Positions 36,292-45,100 of a stretch of DNA of 53,260 bases are shown here, piece after piece. Source of the DNA: Patescibacteria group bacterium (GTDB taxonomy: Bacteria > Patescibacteriota > Gracilibacteria > UM-FILTER-43-11). The stretch is taken from assembly GCA_018817125.1 (NCBI GenBank), contig JAHIUN010000014.1:1-53260 (forward strand), in the 5' to 3' direction. The number at the start of each line of letters is the position of its first letter. Positions within the stretch are counted from its first letter, which is position 1. The position numbers were made by a program, and so were the translations under genes. The notes below the pieces were generated by a model. That model saw only the letters and a list, made by a program, of their open reading frames with translations, searched no databases and was not told the DNA's origin.

Positions 36292-36615
36292 ATGCCAGCA
36301 CAAGAAACAAGCGGTGATACCTTTCAGACAGATGTATTAGACGTTAAAGATATTCCTGTTTTGGTGGACTTTTGGGCTCCCTGGTGCGGTCCGTGTCAGA
36401 TGCAGGGGCCGATTTTAGATGATTTATCCGGTGAAGTGGAGGGGAAGGCGAAGATTATGAAAGTCAATGTGGACGAAAATACGGAACTAGCCAGCCAATA
36501 TGGCATTATGAGTATTCCAGCTCTAAAAGTTTTTAAAAACGGTGAAGTGGCGGAGGAAATGGTCGGCGTACATCAAAAAGACCAGCTGATGGAAGTGATC
36601 GAAAAGAATAGCTAA
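36292..36615 (+). CDS. trxA: thioredoxin
   Basis: 107 residues. Reduces protein disulfides. The active site WCGPC lies in FWAPWCGPCQM, and the cis-Pro loop is in YGIMSIPALKVFKNGE. The N-terminus (PAQETSGDTFQTDVLD) is slightly unusual but the domain is complete. The last codons (KNS) and the stop are in the left arm of the following repeat hairpin, so the C-terminal end derives from the repeat. Confidence 0.95.
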   Translation: MPAQETSGDTFQTDVLDVKDIPVLVDFWAPWCGPCQMQGPILDDLSGEVEGKAKIMKVNVDENTELASQYGIMSIPALKVFKNGEVAEEMVGVHQKDQLMEVIEKNS

Positions 36616-36671
36616 AGGATTGCTAAAAAGGATTGCGTAAGCCATTCTTAAGCAATTCTTAGGCTATTCTT
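36604..36671. repeat. three-unit repeat-armed hairpin between trxA and the RNase H gene
   Basis: The left arm is AAGAATAGC, TAAAGGATTGC, TAAAAAGGATTGC. The loop is GTAA. The right arm is GCCATTCTTAA, GCAATTCTTAG, GCTATTCTT. The units pair in order (1 with 6, 2 with 5, 3 with 4), and 1/6 is perfect. It serves both convergent genes as a likely bidirectional terminator. Confidence 0.85.
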
Positions 36672-36674
36672 GTT

Positions 36675-37193
36675 TTAAGAAGCTCGGTCCATCGCCTCAT
36701 TCGCCAGTTCATCAGCCAGGCTGTTTTGGGCGCGTTCGATATGTTCGATGGTAAACGTTTTGAACTGCCCCACAATTCGCTGAACTTCGTCAAATAACGG
36801 GCGGACATTTGCACTTTTCACTTTATAATTTCCGTTCATCTGTTCCACTACGAGCTGGCTGTCCATAAAACAATGGATTTTCAAATCAGGGAAACGGCTG
36901 TAAACCTCCCGAAGCGCCGTGCGCAAAGCCAGATACTCAGACTGGTTATTGGTTTTTTCGCCGTAAAATTCTGACCCCTGTAAAACATTTTCTCCGCCAC
37001 GGAACACCACAAAACCTCCGCCAGCCAGCCCTGGATTGCCACGGGAGCCACCATCCACATAGACCTCAATAGTTTCCGCGTTCATGGCTATATGTTTATG
37101 AATGTGGGTTTTAACTGCCAGTTCAACGAATGCCTGCTGTTCGCGTTTGGGGATATGTTTGTCTAATTGTTTCTGAATACTTTTTGAAATCAT
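36675..37193 (-). CDS. ribonuclease HI-family protein
   Basis: 172 residues. Cleaves RNA in RNA-DNA hybrids. The four acidic residues are visible in VYVDGGSRGNPG (Asp), NNQSEYLAL (Glu), CFMDSQLVVEQMNG (Asp) and SLADELANEAM (Asp). The N-terminal 38 residues are a helical extension with no known domain. The family form (YVDGGSRGNPG, QSEYLAL) is the plant/archaea-like RNase HI type. The gene is bracketed on both sides by AAGAATTG-type repeat hairpins. Confidence 0.9.
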   Translation of the reverse strand: MISKSIQKQLDKHIPKREQQAFVELAVKTHIHKHIAMNAETIEVYVDGGSRGNPGLAGGGFVVFRGGENVLQGSEFYGEKTNNQSEYLALRTALREVYSRFPDLKIHCFMDSQLVVEQMNGNYKVKSANVRPLFDEVQRIVGQFKTFTIEHIERAQNSLADELANEAMDRAS

Positions 37194-37259
37194 AAGAATT
37201 GCTCAAGGATTGCTTCAGAATAGCTTAGACAATTCTTTAGCTATTCTTAGACAATTCTT
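37194..37259. repeat. three-unit repeat-armed hairpin between secD and the RNase H gene
   Basis: The left arm is AAGAATTGC, TCAAGGATTGC, TTCAGAATAGC. The right arm is GACAATTCTTTA, GCTATTCTTA, GACAATTCTT. It starts one base from the RNase H start codon and ends just before the secD stop (minus strand), so it should terminate secD. Confidence 0.8.
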
Positions 37260-37263
37260 TGAT

Positions 37264-39609
37264 TTATCGGTTAATCGTCTCAATCTTTTTCACGCCCAGC
37301 AGAAAACGATTTTTGGACAATCGGGTTCCTGTTAAGGTTTTAAGGAATTGGCGCGTCACGGTGATGGCAGTGAACATGGAAATCAGGATACCGATAGCCA
37401 GCATCAGGGCGAAACCGCGGATGATAGAATTCCCGAAGAACCATAAGATCGCGCAGGTAATCAGAGAAGAAACATTAGAATCCCGAATGGAAGACCAGGC
37501 GCGTTCAAAGCCGGTTATAACCGCTGCCTGAAAACCTTTGCCGGAGTTCAGCTCTTCTCTCGTACGTTCAAAAATCAGGATGTTCGCGTCGACCGCCATG
37601 CCGATAGAAAGGATAATACCGGCGATGCCCGCGAGCGTCATAACAATACCCGTGGTTTTAAGAATGAACAGGATAATAATCGAATAGATGATGAGTGCCA
37701 AAACGGCGAAAACACCCATTAATCGGTAGCAGGCAATCATATAAAGGGCCAGAACAATTAATCCGAGCAAGCCAGCCAGGAGCGAGACACGAAGGGCGCC
37801 TTTCCCGAGAGTGGCGCTGATGGTGTATTGGCCAGACAGGATAACAGGGGCGTCGATGGCTCCCGTATTTAAGTCGTTGGCCAGCTGAAGAGCTTCAGTG
37901 ATGGAATAATTACCGGTAATAACGGCCGCGCCACCACTGATCTTTTCGTTTACATTCGGTGCAGAGATCAATTCGCCGCCCACAAAAATCGCCAACGGCT
38001 TATTCACTAACCGCTCTGTAATGTCCGCAAACATATCCGCCCCTTCACTATCGAATTCAATACTTACCTGAGGTGAGCCAATCTGATTGTAAGTAACAGT
38101 CGCGTATTTAAAATGCGCGCCATCCAGCCCTGTGGATTTCCACGGATCCGGTGTCAGGTCGAAAAAAAGTTCATGATAATTGTATTCTTCTTCGTCTACT
38201 GTCACTTCATATGGAACAGTCAGTTTCAGTTCCTCCTCCAGTTTTTGCCGGTTGGCTTCGTTGTTCGGCAGAGTCAGTACGGCTACCGAAATTGTCTCCT
38301 CTTCCCCTTTTTTATCGGTAGTTTTGATGATGTGATAACCGAATTCCGTTTCGACGACATCTGAAATTTCACCCACCTCCAGTCCGAAAGCAGTGTCTTC
38401 AAAAGCAGGGGCCATTTGGCCGGTTCCAAAGAAGCCAAGGTCTCCTCCGCTGGGGGCTGAGGTGCAATCGGAATGTTCTTTAGCCAATTCTGCGAAACGA
38501 TCCGGATCTGCCTGAACTTCTTTAAGTAATTGTTTCGCCTCTTTTTCTGCTTCGGCTTTGGTGCGGGTCACTTCGGCAGCTGCCCGTTCCGCTCCCTGAT
38601 AGGAAATCAGGATATGGCTGGCTTTCACTTCTCCTAGTCCCTCATCTTTTGCCAGCACTTCATAGACTCTTAATTCATTATCCACTTCAATAATACCGGT
38701 CAGTTCATTCACGGGCGTCAGCCACAGAATATCAGCCACGTTTTCCGGAAAATCAGCACGTTTTTTAAGGTTTTCCGTGTCACGTAGTTTATTAAAAGCT
38801 TCGGCTACTTCACGGAATTCTTTCACCTCTTCTTTAGTGCGCTCCTTCGTCTCTTTACCAAGGAACTGAACAATATAAAGCCCATGCCGTTCAGAAATCT
38901 GTCCATCACCGCTTACCACATAGCCATCCGACCCTTCAATCAGGGTTCTGCTGATAGCATTGGGCTGCATGGTTGGAAGCAGATCTTTGTAGCGGGCCGG
39001 CAGTTCAGAAACCCATTTGGTTTCATTCTCACGGAAATCAATTTTCTTGTCGCTGGTTTGGGAATTGAAAGCAAGAGCTTTGAAGTCCGCATCGGGCTTA
39101 AGCGCCTCAGCTAGGACTGCATTGGCTTCTGCTTCGACTTTCCCCTTTTCATCCGCTTCCATTTCCGTTTTTTGCTCTTTAAATTCCAGCTGGATGGTTT
39201 TACCCACTGTTTTTTTAGCTTCATTAATGTCCTTAATACCCGCTAATTCCACAATAATGTGCTCTTCGCCTGCCACATTCGAGAGGTAGATCTGCGGTTC
39301 TGAAACCCCCAGGCCATTCACACGACGTTCAATCGTGGTACGCACCCCTTCAATGACATCGTTAATACGCACATCATTGTTTTTATCATCGTCTTCGTTT
39401 TTAGCGTAAGCATTGCGCAGGTCAATGCGGTAATCCAGCTGAGTTCCGCCTTGTAGGTCTAAACCAAGGGTGATCTTAGGATTTTTGAAAAAGTTTACAA
39501 ACGCATTGTCCGGCCACGTCGATTTGACCGAATAGGGAAGCGCCACGACACCCATAAAAAGGGAGGCGACGATAATAGTGACAAGTCCTTTTGAAAATCT
39601 GGAAAACAT
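37264..39609 (-). CDS. secD: SecD translocase subunit with inserted parvulin (PPIC) domain
   Basis: 781 residues, against about 400-620 for usual SecD. TM1 lies at about 9-28. The P1 head begins with ITLGLDLQGGTQLDYRIDL and GLGVSEPQIYL...IIVELAGI (to about 145). An insertion of about 330 residues follows. Its part 328-432 is a parvulin-type peptidyl-prolyl isomerase: VKASHILISYQ, FAELAKEHSDC, GGDLGFFGTGQMAPAFEDTAFGLEVGEISDVVETEFGYHII. Residues about 170-252 look like a degenerate second copy (ending GLYIVQFLGKE). P1 resumes near 490. The C-terminal five helices contain the D-x-x-x-x-x family region GMAVDANILIFER. secF is not adjacent. An extended -10 (39697-39705) gives an 80-nt leader. Confidence 0.9.
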   Translation of the reverse strand: MFSRFSKGLVTIIVASLFMGVVALPYSVKSTWPDNAFVNFFKNPKITLGLDLQGGTQLDYRIDLRNAYAKNEDDDKNNDVRINDVIEGVRTTIERRVNGLGVSEPQIYLSNVAGEEHIIVELAGIKDINEAKKTVGKTIQLEFKEQKTEMEADEKGKVEAEANAVLAEALKPDADFKALAFNSQTSDKKIDFRENETKWVSELPARYKDLLPTMQPNAISRTLIEGSDGYVVSGDGQISERHGLYIVQFLGKETKERTKEEVKEFREVAEAFNKLRDTENLKKRADFPENVADILWLTPVNELTGIIEVDNELRVYEVLAKDEGLGEVKASHILISYQGAERAAAEVTRTKAEAEKEAKQLLKEVQADPDRFAELAKEHSDCTSAPSGGDLGFFGTGQMAPAFEDTAFGLEVGEISDVVETEFGYHIIKTTDKKGEEETISVAVLTLPNNEANRQKLEEELKLTVPYEVTVDEEEYNYHELFFDLTPDPWKSTGLDGAHFKYATVTYNQIGSPQVSIEFDSEGADMFADITERLVNKPLAIFVGGELISAPNVNEKISGGAAVITGNYSITEALQLANDLNTGAIDAPVILSGQYTISATLGKGALRVSLLAGLLGLIVLALYMIACYRLMGVFAVLALIIYSIIILFILKTTGIVMTLAGIAGIILSIGMAVDANILIFERTREELNSGKGFQAAVITGFERAWSSIRDSNVSSLITCAILWFFGNSIIRGFALMLAIGILISMFTAITVTRQFLKTLTGTRLSKNRFLLGVKKIETINR

Positions 39610-39696
39610 TTTATTAAAAATTAAGGAATAATCAGTAAGAATTAAGCCCGTAAAACGGGCGGAATCAGTTTAGCGGAAACCGCTCTGTGGTGCAAT

Positions 39697-39705
39697 ATTA
39701 TATCA
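39697..39705 (-). promoter_or_regulatory. extended -10 promoter of secD
   Basis: Reverse complement TGATATAAT. The leader of about 80 nt carries AGCGG/CCGCT and GCCCG/CGGGC hairpins (about 39645-39685). Confidence 0.55.
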
Positions 39706-39751
39706 AAGACAAACTTCTAAAAGGCAAATTTTAAATTTATATTCATTTTAC

Positions 39752-39803
39752 TGAAGGCGCGGAAATGCTTCCGCGCCGGCGCGATTGATTAATCGCGCCT
39801 TCA
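39752..39803. repeat. double hairpin (three-way-junction palindrome) before secD
   Basis: GGCGCGGAA-ATGC-TTCCGCGCC (39756-39777) directly followed by GGCGCGATT-GATT-AATCGCGCC (39778-39799), enclosed by TGAA/TTCA. Both hairpins share the GGCGCG end and differ in the tip. It lies downstream of the nucleotidyltransferase stop (minus strand). Confidence 0.85.
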
Positions 39804-39837
39804 GATATTTAAATAATAATTTGTAATTTACCTTTGT

Positions 39838-40803
39838 TTATTTTTCAATCTTACTCCCTTGCCGGATCATCTTATGGCTTAAATCGATATTCTTAAGCTC
39901 CGCCCCTTCATCCACAATACAGTTCCTCAGCACGCAGTTGATGATTTTACAGTTTTTTAAAATCACCGTGTTTTCCAGGGTCGAATCCTGAATGCTCGCG
40001 TGGTCGCCCAAATACACACCGCCTTTAAACTGTGAACCTGTTTTTTCCACCTGTCCGTTTTCAATCACCTGACCATTCAATAACTCCCGGTTCGCTTGCA
40101 GATAACCCTCAAACGAACCCACGTCAAACCATTTTTCTTTAAAAGAAAACACGTTGATCGGTACATCCTTTTTAAGCAGATATTCAAAAATACCGCCCAG
40201 GTCGTCATTCTTTTCTTTGGCATAATCTACAATGTCGTTTAAATTGGTTTTGGGGAAAATATAGCAACCCGTGCTTACCAAGGTGCTTTTTGGCTCTTGC
40301 GGTTTTTCCTGGAATTCGACAACTTGTCCTCCTGAACTTGATTCAGGATCTGTGTTTGCGATTACCACACCAAACCGTTTGGCTAAATCCAGCTCCTGAA
40401 TATCATACGCCGCCAGTAGTGGATGATTTTGGTATGAATCGATAAAATCCTTCATCTCAAAACCAAAATAGTTATCGCCGGCGATAAGTAATAAGTCTTC
40501 ATCCAGTTTTTCATGGCCGATCACCATCGCCGTGGCGCCCAGTGCTCCCTTTTTAAATTCATCCTCAAACGAATCCTCCACAAATATCTTAATCGGCCGA
40601 TCGGGATAATTTTCAGCCCATTTTTTAAATTTATCCTCAAAAACCGCGTTTGTGGAAATGATGATTTCCATATTTTCCGGCAAACCCTCGACAATATGCG
40701 AGATAATCGGCTTATCTTTCAGGTGCAGGAGAGGCTTGGCCTTATTTTCCGTCAGCGGCCAGAGCCGCGTTGCAAAACCGCCAGCGAGGATAATACATTT
40801 CAT
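39838..40803 (-). CDS. sugar-1-phosphate nucleotidyltransferase
   Basis: 321 residues. Makes NDP-sugars for surface glycans. The N-terminal Rossmann-like domain has CIILAGGFATRLWPLTENKAKPLL, ending with LVSTGCYIFPKTNL and KEKWFDVGSFEGYLQAN. The C-terminal part (about 245-321) is a left-handed beta-helix-like tail (GVYLGDHASIQDSTLENTVILKNCKI), as in archaeal-type glucose-1-phosphate thymidylyl/uridylyltransferases. Exact sugar and nucleotide are unknown. A CCTGAACTTGATTCAGG palindrome is inserted in the gene (40331-40347), encoding PESSSG-like residues in a loop. Confidence 0.9.
   Translation of the reverse strand: MKCIILAGGFATRLWPLTENKAKPLLHLKDKPIISHIVEGLPENMEIIISTNAVFEDKFKKWAENYPDRPIKIFVEDSFEDEFKKGALGATAMVIGHEKLDEDLLLIAGDNYFGFEMKDFIDSYQNHPLLAAYDIQELDLAKRFGVVIANTDPESSSGGQVVEFQEKPQEPKSTLVSTGCYIFPKTNLNDIVDYAKEKNDDLGGIFEYLLKKDVPINVFSFKEKWFDVGSFEGYLQANRELLNGQVIENGQVEKTGSQFKGGVYLGDHASIQDSTLENTVILKNCKIINCVLRNCIVDEGAELKNIDLSHKMIRQGSKIEK
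40331..40347. repeat. intragenic CCTGAAYTTGATTCAGG palindrome
   Basis: CCTGAACTTGATTCAGG differs by one base from the intergenic copy at 23684-23700. It adds a short Ser/Gly/Pro loop in the nucleotidyltransferase. Confidence 0.85.
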
Positions 40804-40808
40804 AAATT

Positions 40809-40913
40809 CCCAATTGAGGACCCAATTGAGGACCCAATTGAGGACCCAATTGATGGTAAATAACTATCAAGCTGATAATCAATCAATGGGCCTTCCATTG
40901 GGCCTTCAATGGG
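40809..40913. repeat. AATTGAGGACCC tandem-repeat hairpin
   Basis: CCCAATTGAGGA is repeated three to four times at a 12-base period (40809-40854). The opposite arm GGGCCTTCCATTGGGCCTTC (within 40883-40913) pairs imperfectly with it. Both arm units also occur inside the C39-like lipoprotein gene. Confidence 0.85.
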
Positions 40914-40922
40914 TAAATATAA

Positions 40923-41729
40923 TTACCAAATCTTATCCCACCACTTCTTTTTCCGCACCACTTTCAAAAACGGCTGTCCTTCGATTTCCTCCACATGCTG
41001 ATGGCCCTGGAAGATACCCAAAAGTTCCGGCGGCATGATGAATTTGATGTTGTTCTGCAGTGCGTAATTGATGATATTGAGAGTTTGCTCCAGGTGATCC
41101 ACTTGCAGGATATGGTCGATGTTGTGTTGGGCGATGGCTTTTTCAAACACATTCATCTTGCCAACCACAGGCACCCCCGCAATCACGCTTTTACCACTGC
41201 CGTAGGCATCAATAATAGCCACGGGTTTGATGTGGGATTTGGTCTGTAGCAGGTGTTTGATGATCTCCTCCGCGGGCCGGTTGGCACCGATCACCAGTGT
41301 TCTATAAACCCCCACCTCCCGCTCAGCACTTTTTTGCAGAATCCACTTAAAGATCCGATGCCAAAAGTAAACAAACAAAAACGTCAGCAGGAAGATGTAA
41401 ACCAGAATCAGACGCGAGAAGAAATTGCGGTACGCAAAGTAATAAAGCACCATAAACACCGCCACATTCTCAATCGCCACAAACGCGATCCGTTGCATAT
41501 GCCGAAAGCTCCGGATCTGCTGGGTCAGCTTGTAGGCGCGCGCAAAAAACATAAACCCCAGCGTAATCGGCGTGGTGATAAGCGCGATGGTCATGTATTT
41601 ATCGAACGGAAAATCCGTGGAAAAATAGAACCCGATACGCAAAAAATAAGCCGATGCGAATGCGGCCGCTAAAAGCAAACCGTCCACAATGATCTGTAAT
41701 ATTTTTAGGCGGATCAGCTGTTTATTCAT
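40923..41729 (-). CDS. truncated polyprenyl-glycosylphosphotransferase-family membrane protein
   Basis: 268 residues from the ATG at 41729 (276 from 41753). Four to five N-terminal helices are followed by a CoA_binding_3/Rossmann-like domain (YRTLVIGANRPAEEIIKHLL, VAIIDAYGSGKSVIAGVPVVGKM, HILQVD). This is the N-terminal half of WbaP/CpsE-type initiating transferases. The catalytic bacterial sugar transferase domain is absent; the protein ends RKKKWWDKIW. It may act as a regulator or partner of a separate catalytic subunit. Coupling through ATGAATAA with the upstream small gene supports the 41729 start. Confidence 0.8.
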   Translation of the reverse strand: MNKQLIRLKILQIIVDGLLLAAAFASAYFLRIGFYFSTDFPFDKYMTIALITTPITLGFMFFARAYKLTQQIRSFRHMQRIAFVAIENVAVFMVLYYFAYRNFFSRLILVYIFLLTFLFVYFWHRIFKWILQKSAEREVGVYRTLVIGANRPAEEIIKHLLQTKSHIKPVAIIDAYGSGKSVIAGVPVVGKMNVFEKAIAQHNIDHILQVDHLEQTLNIINYALQNNIKFIMPPELLGIFQGHQHVEEIEGQPFLKVVRKKKWWDKIW

Positions 41730-41901
41730 CGGTATCCGGATTATCTTTTTCATCCCCCATTATGGTAGCCAAAGCCCGCGCATGCGTCATGTTTGCCTGA
41801 CCCATGGCAATAGCCAGGTAGTGAGGATTGAGCGGGTGCCCTCTTTTCTGATTTTCGGAATCAATGACATCACGTTCTTCGTCAGGTTTTTTCTGAGTCA
41901 T
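41722..41901 (-). CDS. small hydrophilic protein, 59 aa
   Basis: Starts MTQKKPDEERDV and ends MGDEKDNPDTDE. The middle (NPHYLAIAMGQANMTHARALATIM) is helical. No family recognised. The ATG at 41901 is preferred over the upstream in-frame start at 41961, which would add 20 residues from the promoter region. Its stop overlaps the next start in an ATGAATAA arrangement, the same junction as purN/femX-like. The tight coupling suggests a partner role for the membrane protein that follows. Confidence 0.65.
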   Translation of the reverse strand: MTQKKPDEERDVIDSENQKRGHPLNPHYLAIAMGQANMTHARALATIMGDEKDNPDTDE

Positions 41902-42035
41902 GATTGATTGGTTAAATAGCAAAATTAGTTTTACCATAAAAACGCGTTCAAAAGAAGCCATAAATTAAGGAATATATTTATATATAAGCTCTTGCTGTGC
42001 TAAAATACTTTTAATTAAAAACTAAAATATTGTAA

Positions 42036-42094
42036 GTGTCTCGTGTCTAGTGTCTCGTGTCTGATAAATTCACGAGTCACGAATCACGAATCAC
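42036..42094. repeat. GTGTCTCGTGTCTA repeat-armed hairpin
   Basis: The left arm is GTGTCTCGTGTCTAGTGTC plus TCGTG (42036-42059). The right arm is CACGAGTCACGAATCACGAA plus TCAC (42071-42094). Each arm is a series of near copies of GTGTCTC or its complement. The hairpin sits 12 bases before the start of the large LamG protein. Confidence 0.85.
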
Positions 42095-42106
42095 AAAAAT
42101 AAATAA

Positions 42107-45100
42107 ATGAAAAAGGCTTTTAGCCCACAATCTCATTACTACGTTTTCGCGCTCCTGTTTGCCATAATGGCTATTATGGGGGGTGTTTTTTATGATGATA
42201 TTCAGAATATCGGATTGCGAGCGGATGATTGGGATGTTCCCACGGCCACCACGATCAGTAATGTCAGCCCGGTCTTCACCACCACGCCCGCGGATGATTC
42301 CGATAGTTCATCACCCACCAATATTGGCAGCGATGTGACCTTTACCGGCGCCGCGACTGATTTAAACGGCGACCAGTATTATCTGGCGATCTGTAAAACC
42401 GATGCGGTGTCGGTAGGCGATAATGCGGCCCCCACCTGTACGGGTGGGGAGTGGGATATCAGCGCCGTGACGAACAGCGGATCGGCGCCCACCGTATCAC
42501 CCACTTATACCGTTACCAGTAGTGAGACTAACGAAACCTATGATTGGTTTGCTTTTGTGTGCGATAAAAAAGTGTCGGCCGATAACCCTGCCTGTTACCC
42601 GGGCAATGATTCAGGCGATCAGGGTTCCGCGTTAGGAACGGTAACGTTATCTGATATTCCGGTCGATGAAGCGACGGTGACCATCGATAGCGTTGCCTAT
42701 GAATTCGACGATAACAGTTCTTACACCGGTACGCAGGTCGATGTTTCTGCTTCCCAAACTCCCGCGGAAGCGGCTGAAGAATTGGTGACGGTGGAAGCAG
42801 GCAGCAGCTCTTCCATGGTCCGTCGCGGGAATATTATTTATGTGTACGCCGATACCGAAGGGGTGGGCGGCAATTCCATCGCCATGAGCAAATCCGGCGA
42901 TACGGGCGATGACATCGCCTTGTCCGGTTCCACGCTTTCCGGCGGAAGTGATACGGGCAAGTCGCCATTTAATGTAAATCATGGGCCGACTTTTGGCAGT
43001 GTTACCGTAACCGACGCCACTGAACTTTTAACCAACGGTACTATGGAAACAGGCGATCCTCCAAGCAACTGGCCGATCACCGCTGACGCAACGGTTACCT
43101 CAGTGGCGGATGAACGGGATGGAGGAAGCGGTTCGAGTTCCATGGAGGCGACCAAAGATGTGAACACGTGGGTCGCCAGACAGGATATTACAACCGTTAT
43201 CGGAGATACGTATCGCGGAAGCGCGTGGCTGAAGAACATCGACGCGACCTACGCCCGTGTGCTTATTTCAAATTCGAACAATAGTGTCGTTTATTCAGAT
43301 ACTCCTATCACAGCCACTGTCTGGACATACACCAGCTTTACTTTTGTCGCCGAGGACACAACGACCCGGGTCTGGTATACGATCAGCGGCGATTCCGGAG
43401 GCACGGCAAGACTGGATGATATTTCCGTTGTCGGAGCCAGCATCGAACCAGGTGATAATCTTCGCTTCATACTCCCCCAGGCGGAGATCGCCGATAGCGA
43501 TACGGAAGGAGGACAGGATACCCTCAATATGCACATCTGCACGGACGCCACCACCTCTTTCAATTACTCCACCAATGCCTGCACAGGCGGCTCCCTCATC
43601 TGTTCCGTCACGTCCGTTGACCCCACTTCTCAGGATGCCGCGTGCGACGAATCCGGCAATGCGCTGGCGCCAGTGCCAACCGCTCATGGTTCGTATAATT
43701 TTAAGGTCTATGTGGAAGATAGCCACGATATGGCAGGCACCGGCACCAATCAGCAAAGTTATTCCGTGGAGGATGTACTGCCGGTACTGGTGAGCTATTC
43801 CACAATCGACACGCTCTCGATCGCGGCGGGTGGCAGCGACACGCTCACTTATTCGGTTTCGCTTACGGATGACAACGGTGATAACGACGTCACCGACCTT
43901 TCCATGACTTTCTTTGATTCCAATGAAGTGAACAGCGACTGCGATACGGATGAAAACGATTGTTATTCAGAAAATATCGCCGGCAACTGCGCATGGACCA
44001 ATAAAGGTTCCGGCACGGATAATGCGCTCGGAGCGGATTGCGATTACACCATTTACTTTAATGCCAATGCCGGCACTAACTGGGAGGTGGCGGCCACCGT
44101 TGTCGATGGGAATGGCAGTACGGATCTGGGAGCTTCCACCGCTCAGGATTTCGAGATTGCATCCCTGCAGGGGATCGATGTGGTCCAGACCACGATTGCT
44201 TATTCTACGGTTGAGATCGGCGGCACATCGGATCCGATTGAAACATCGATGGGCAATGTGGGTAATACCGATATCGATATCCTTATCCATGGCGCCGATA
44301 TGACCTGCCAGACATCGGCTACATGCGGTTCGAACACCATCGGCCAGGAACAGCAGCGATGGCATTCGGGCAGTAATTCATTTGACTGGGATGATTCTGA
44401 AACCGGCGATGGCCCTTATATATTGGATGAGACATCCGGAACAGGCGGCGGCGGTGCGGGCTGTATTGATCACGATTTAAGAAAACGGGATAGTTACAGC
44501 AGTACGTCCATCAACCAATCTGTTTACTGGAAACTTCGTATTCTCAGCTCCCAATCCTCCGGTAATTATCAAGGCAGTAATACCTTCACCTCAACTGCCG
44601 GTTGTGACGCGGAGACCTGTAACAATAGCACCGATGATGACGGGGACGGCCGGACGGATTGCGCTGACCACCACGATTGTGATTTGTCCGCTTTATGCAC
44701 AGAGCTCGATCTGCCCATGGGCACCGCTCAGCATGACAGCGGCAATAATCGCACGCTCGACACAAGTCCAAACGGTAATCATGCGATATTTGGTGACGGG
44801 GCAACGTCCACCACTTATCCAACCAAGCTAAGCCCTATGGTGGGTTATGAACTGGACGGCGGTGATTACTTTGACGCGGGCGATGTATTTACCACTAATC
44901 AAACTGAATTCACTGCCAGTGCCTGGGTATATGTAGATGCGTTTAATACACATATTTCCACCAATATAAGGACACCCTTTATATCAGATTGGAACACATG
45001 GGATGTGGGCGGTCAGGAGGGATTTAATTTGAATGCCTATTATTCTCAGGCTACTGACACGATGGGCTGGCAGTTTAATATTGCGGACGGAACGGACTAT

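Noticed and set aside
40809-40913. Possible CRISPR array (12-base periodic repeat)
   Set aside because: Repeats are too short and contiguous, there are no unique spacers, the second arm is inverted, and no cas genes are present.
43295-43756. ORFs antisense to or out of frame with the LamG protein
   Set aside because: GC-rich repetitive Ser/Thr/Asp codons create long shadow frames; none has a start signal or domain.
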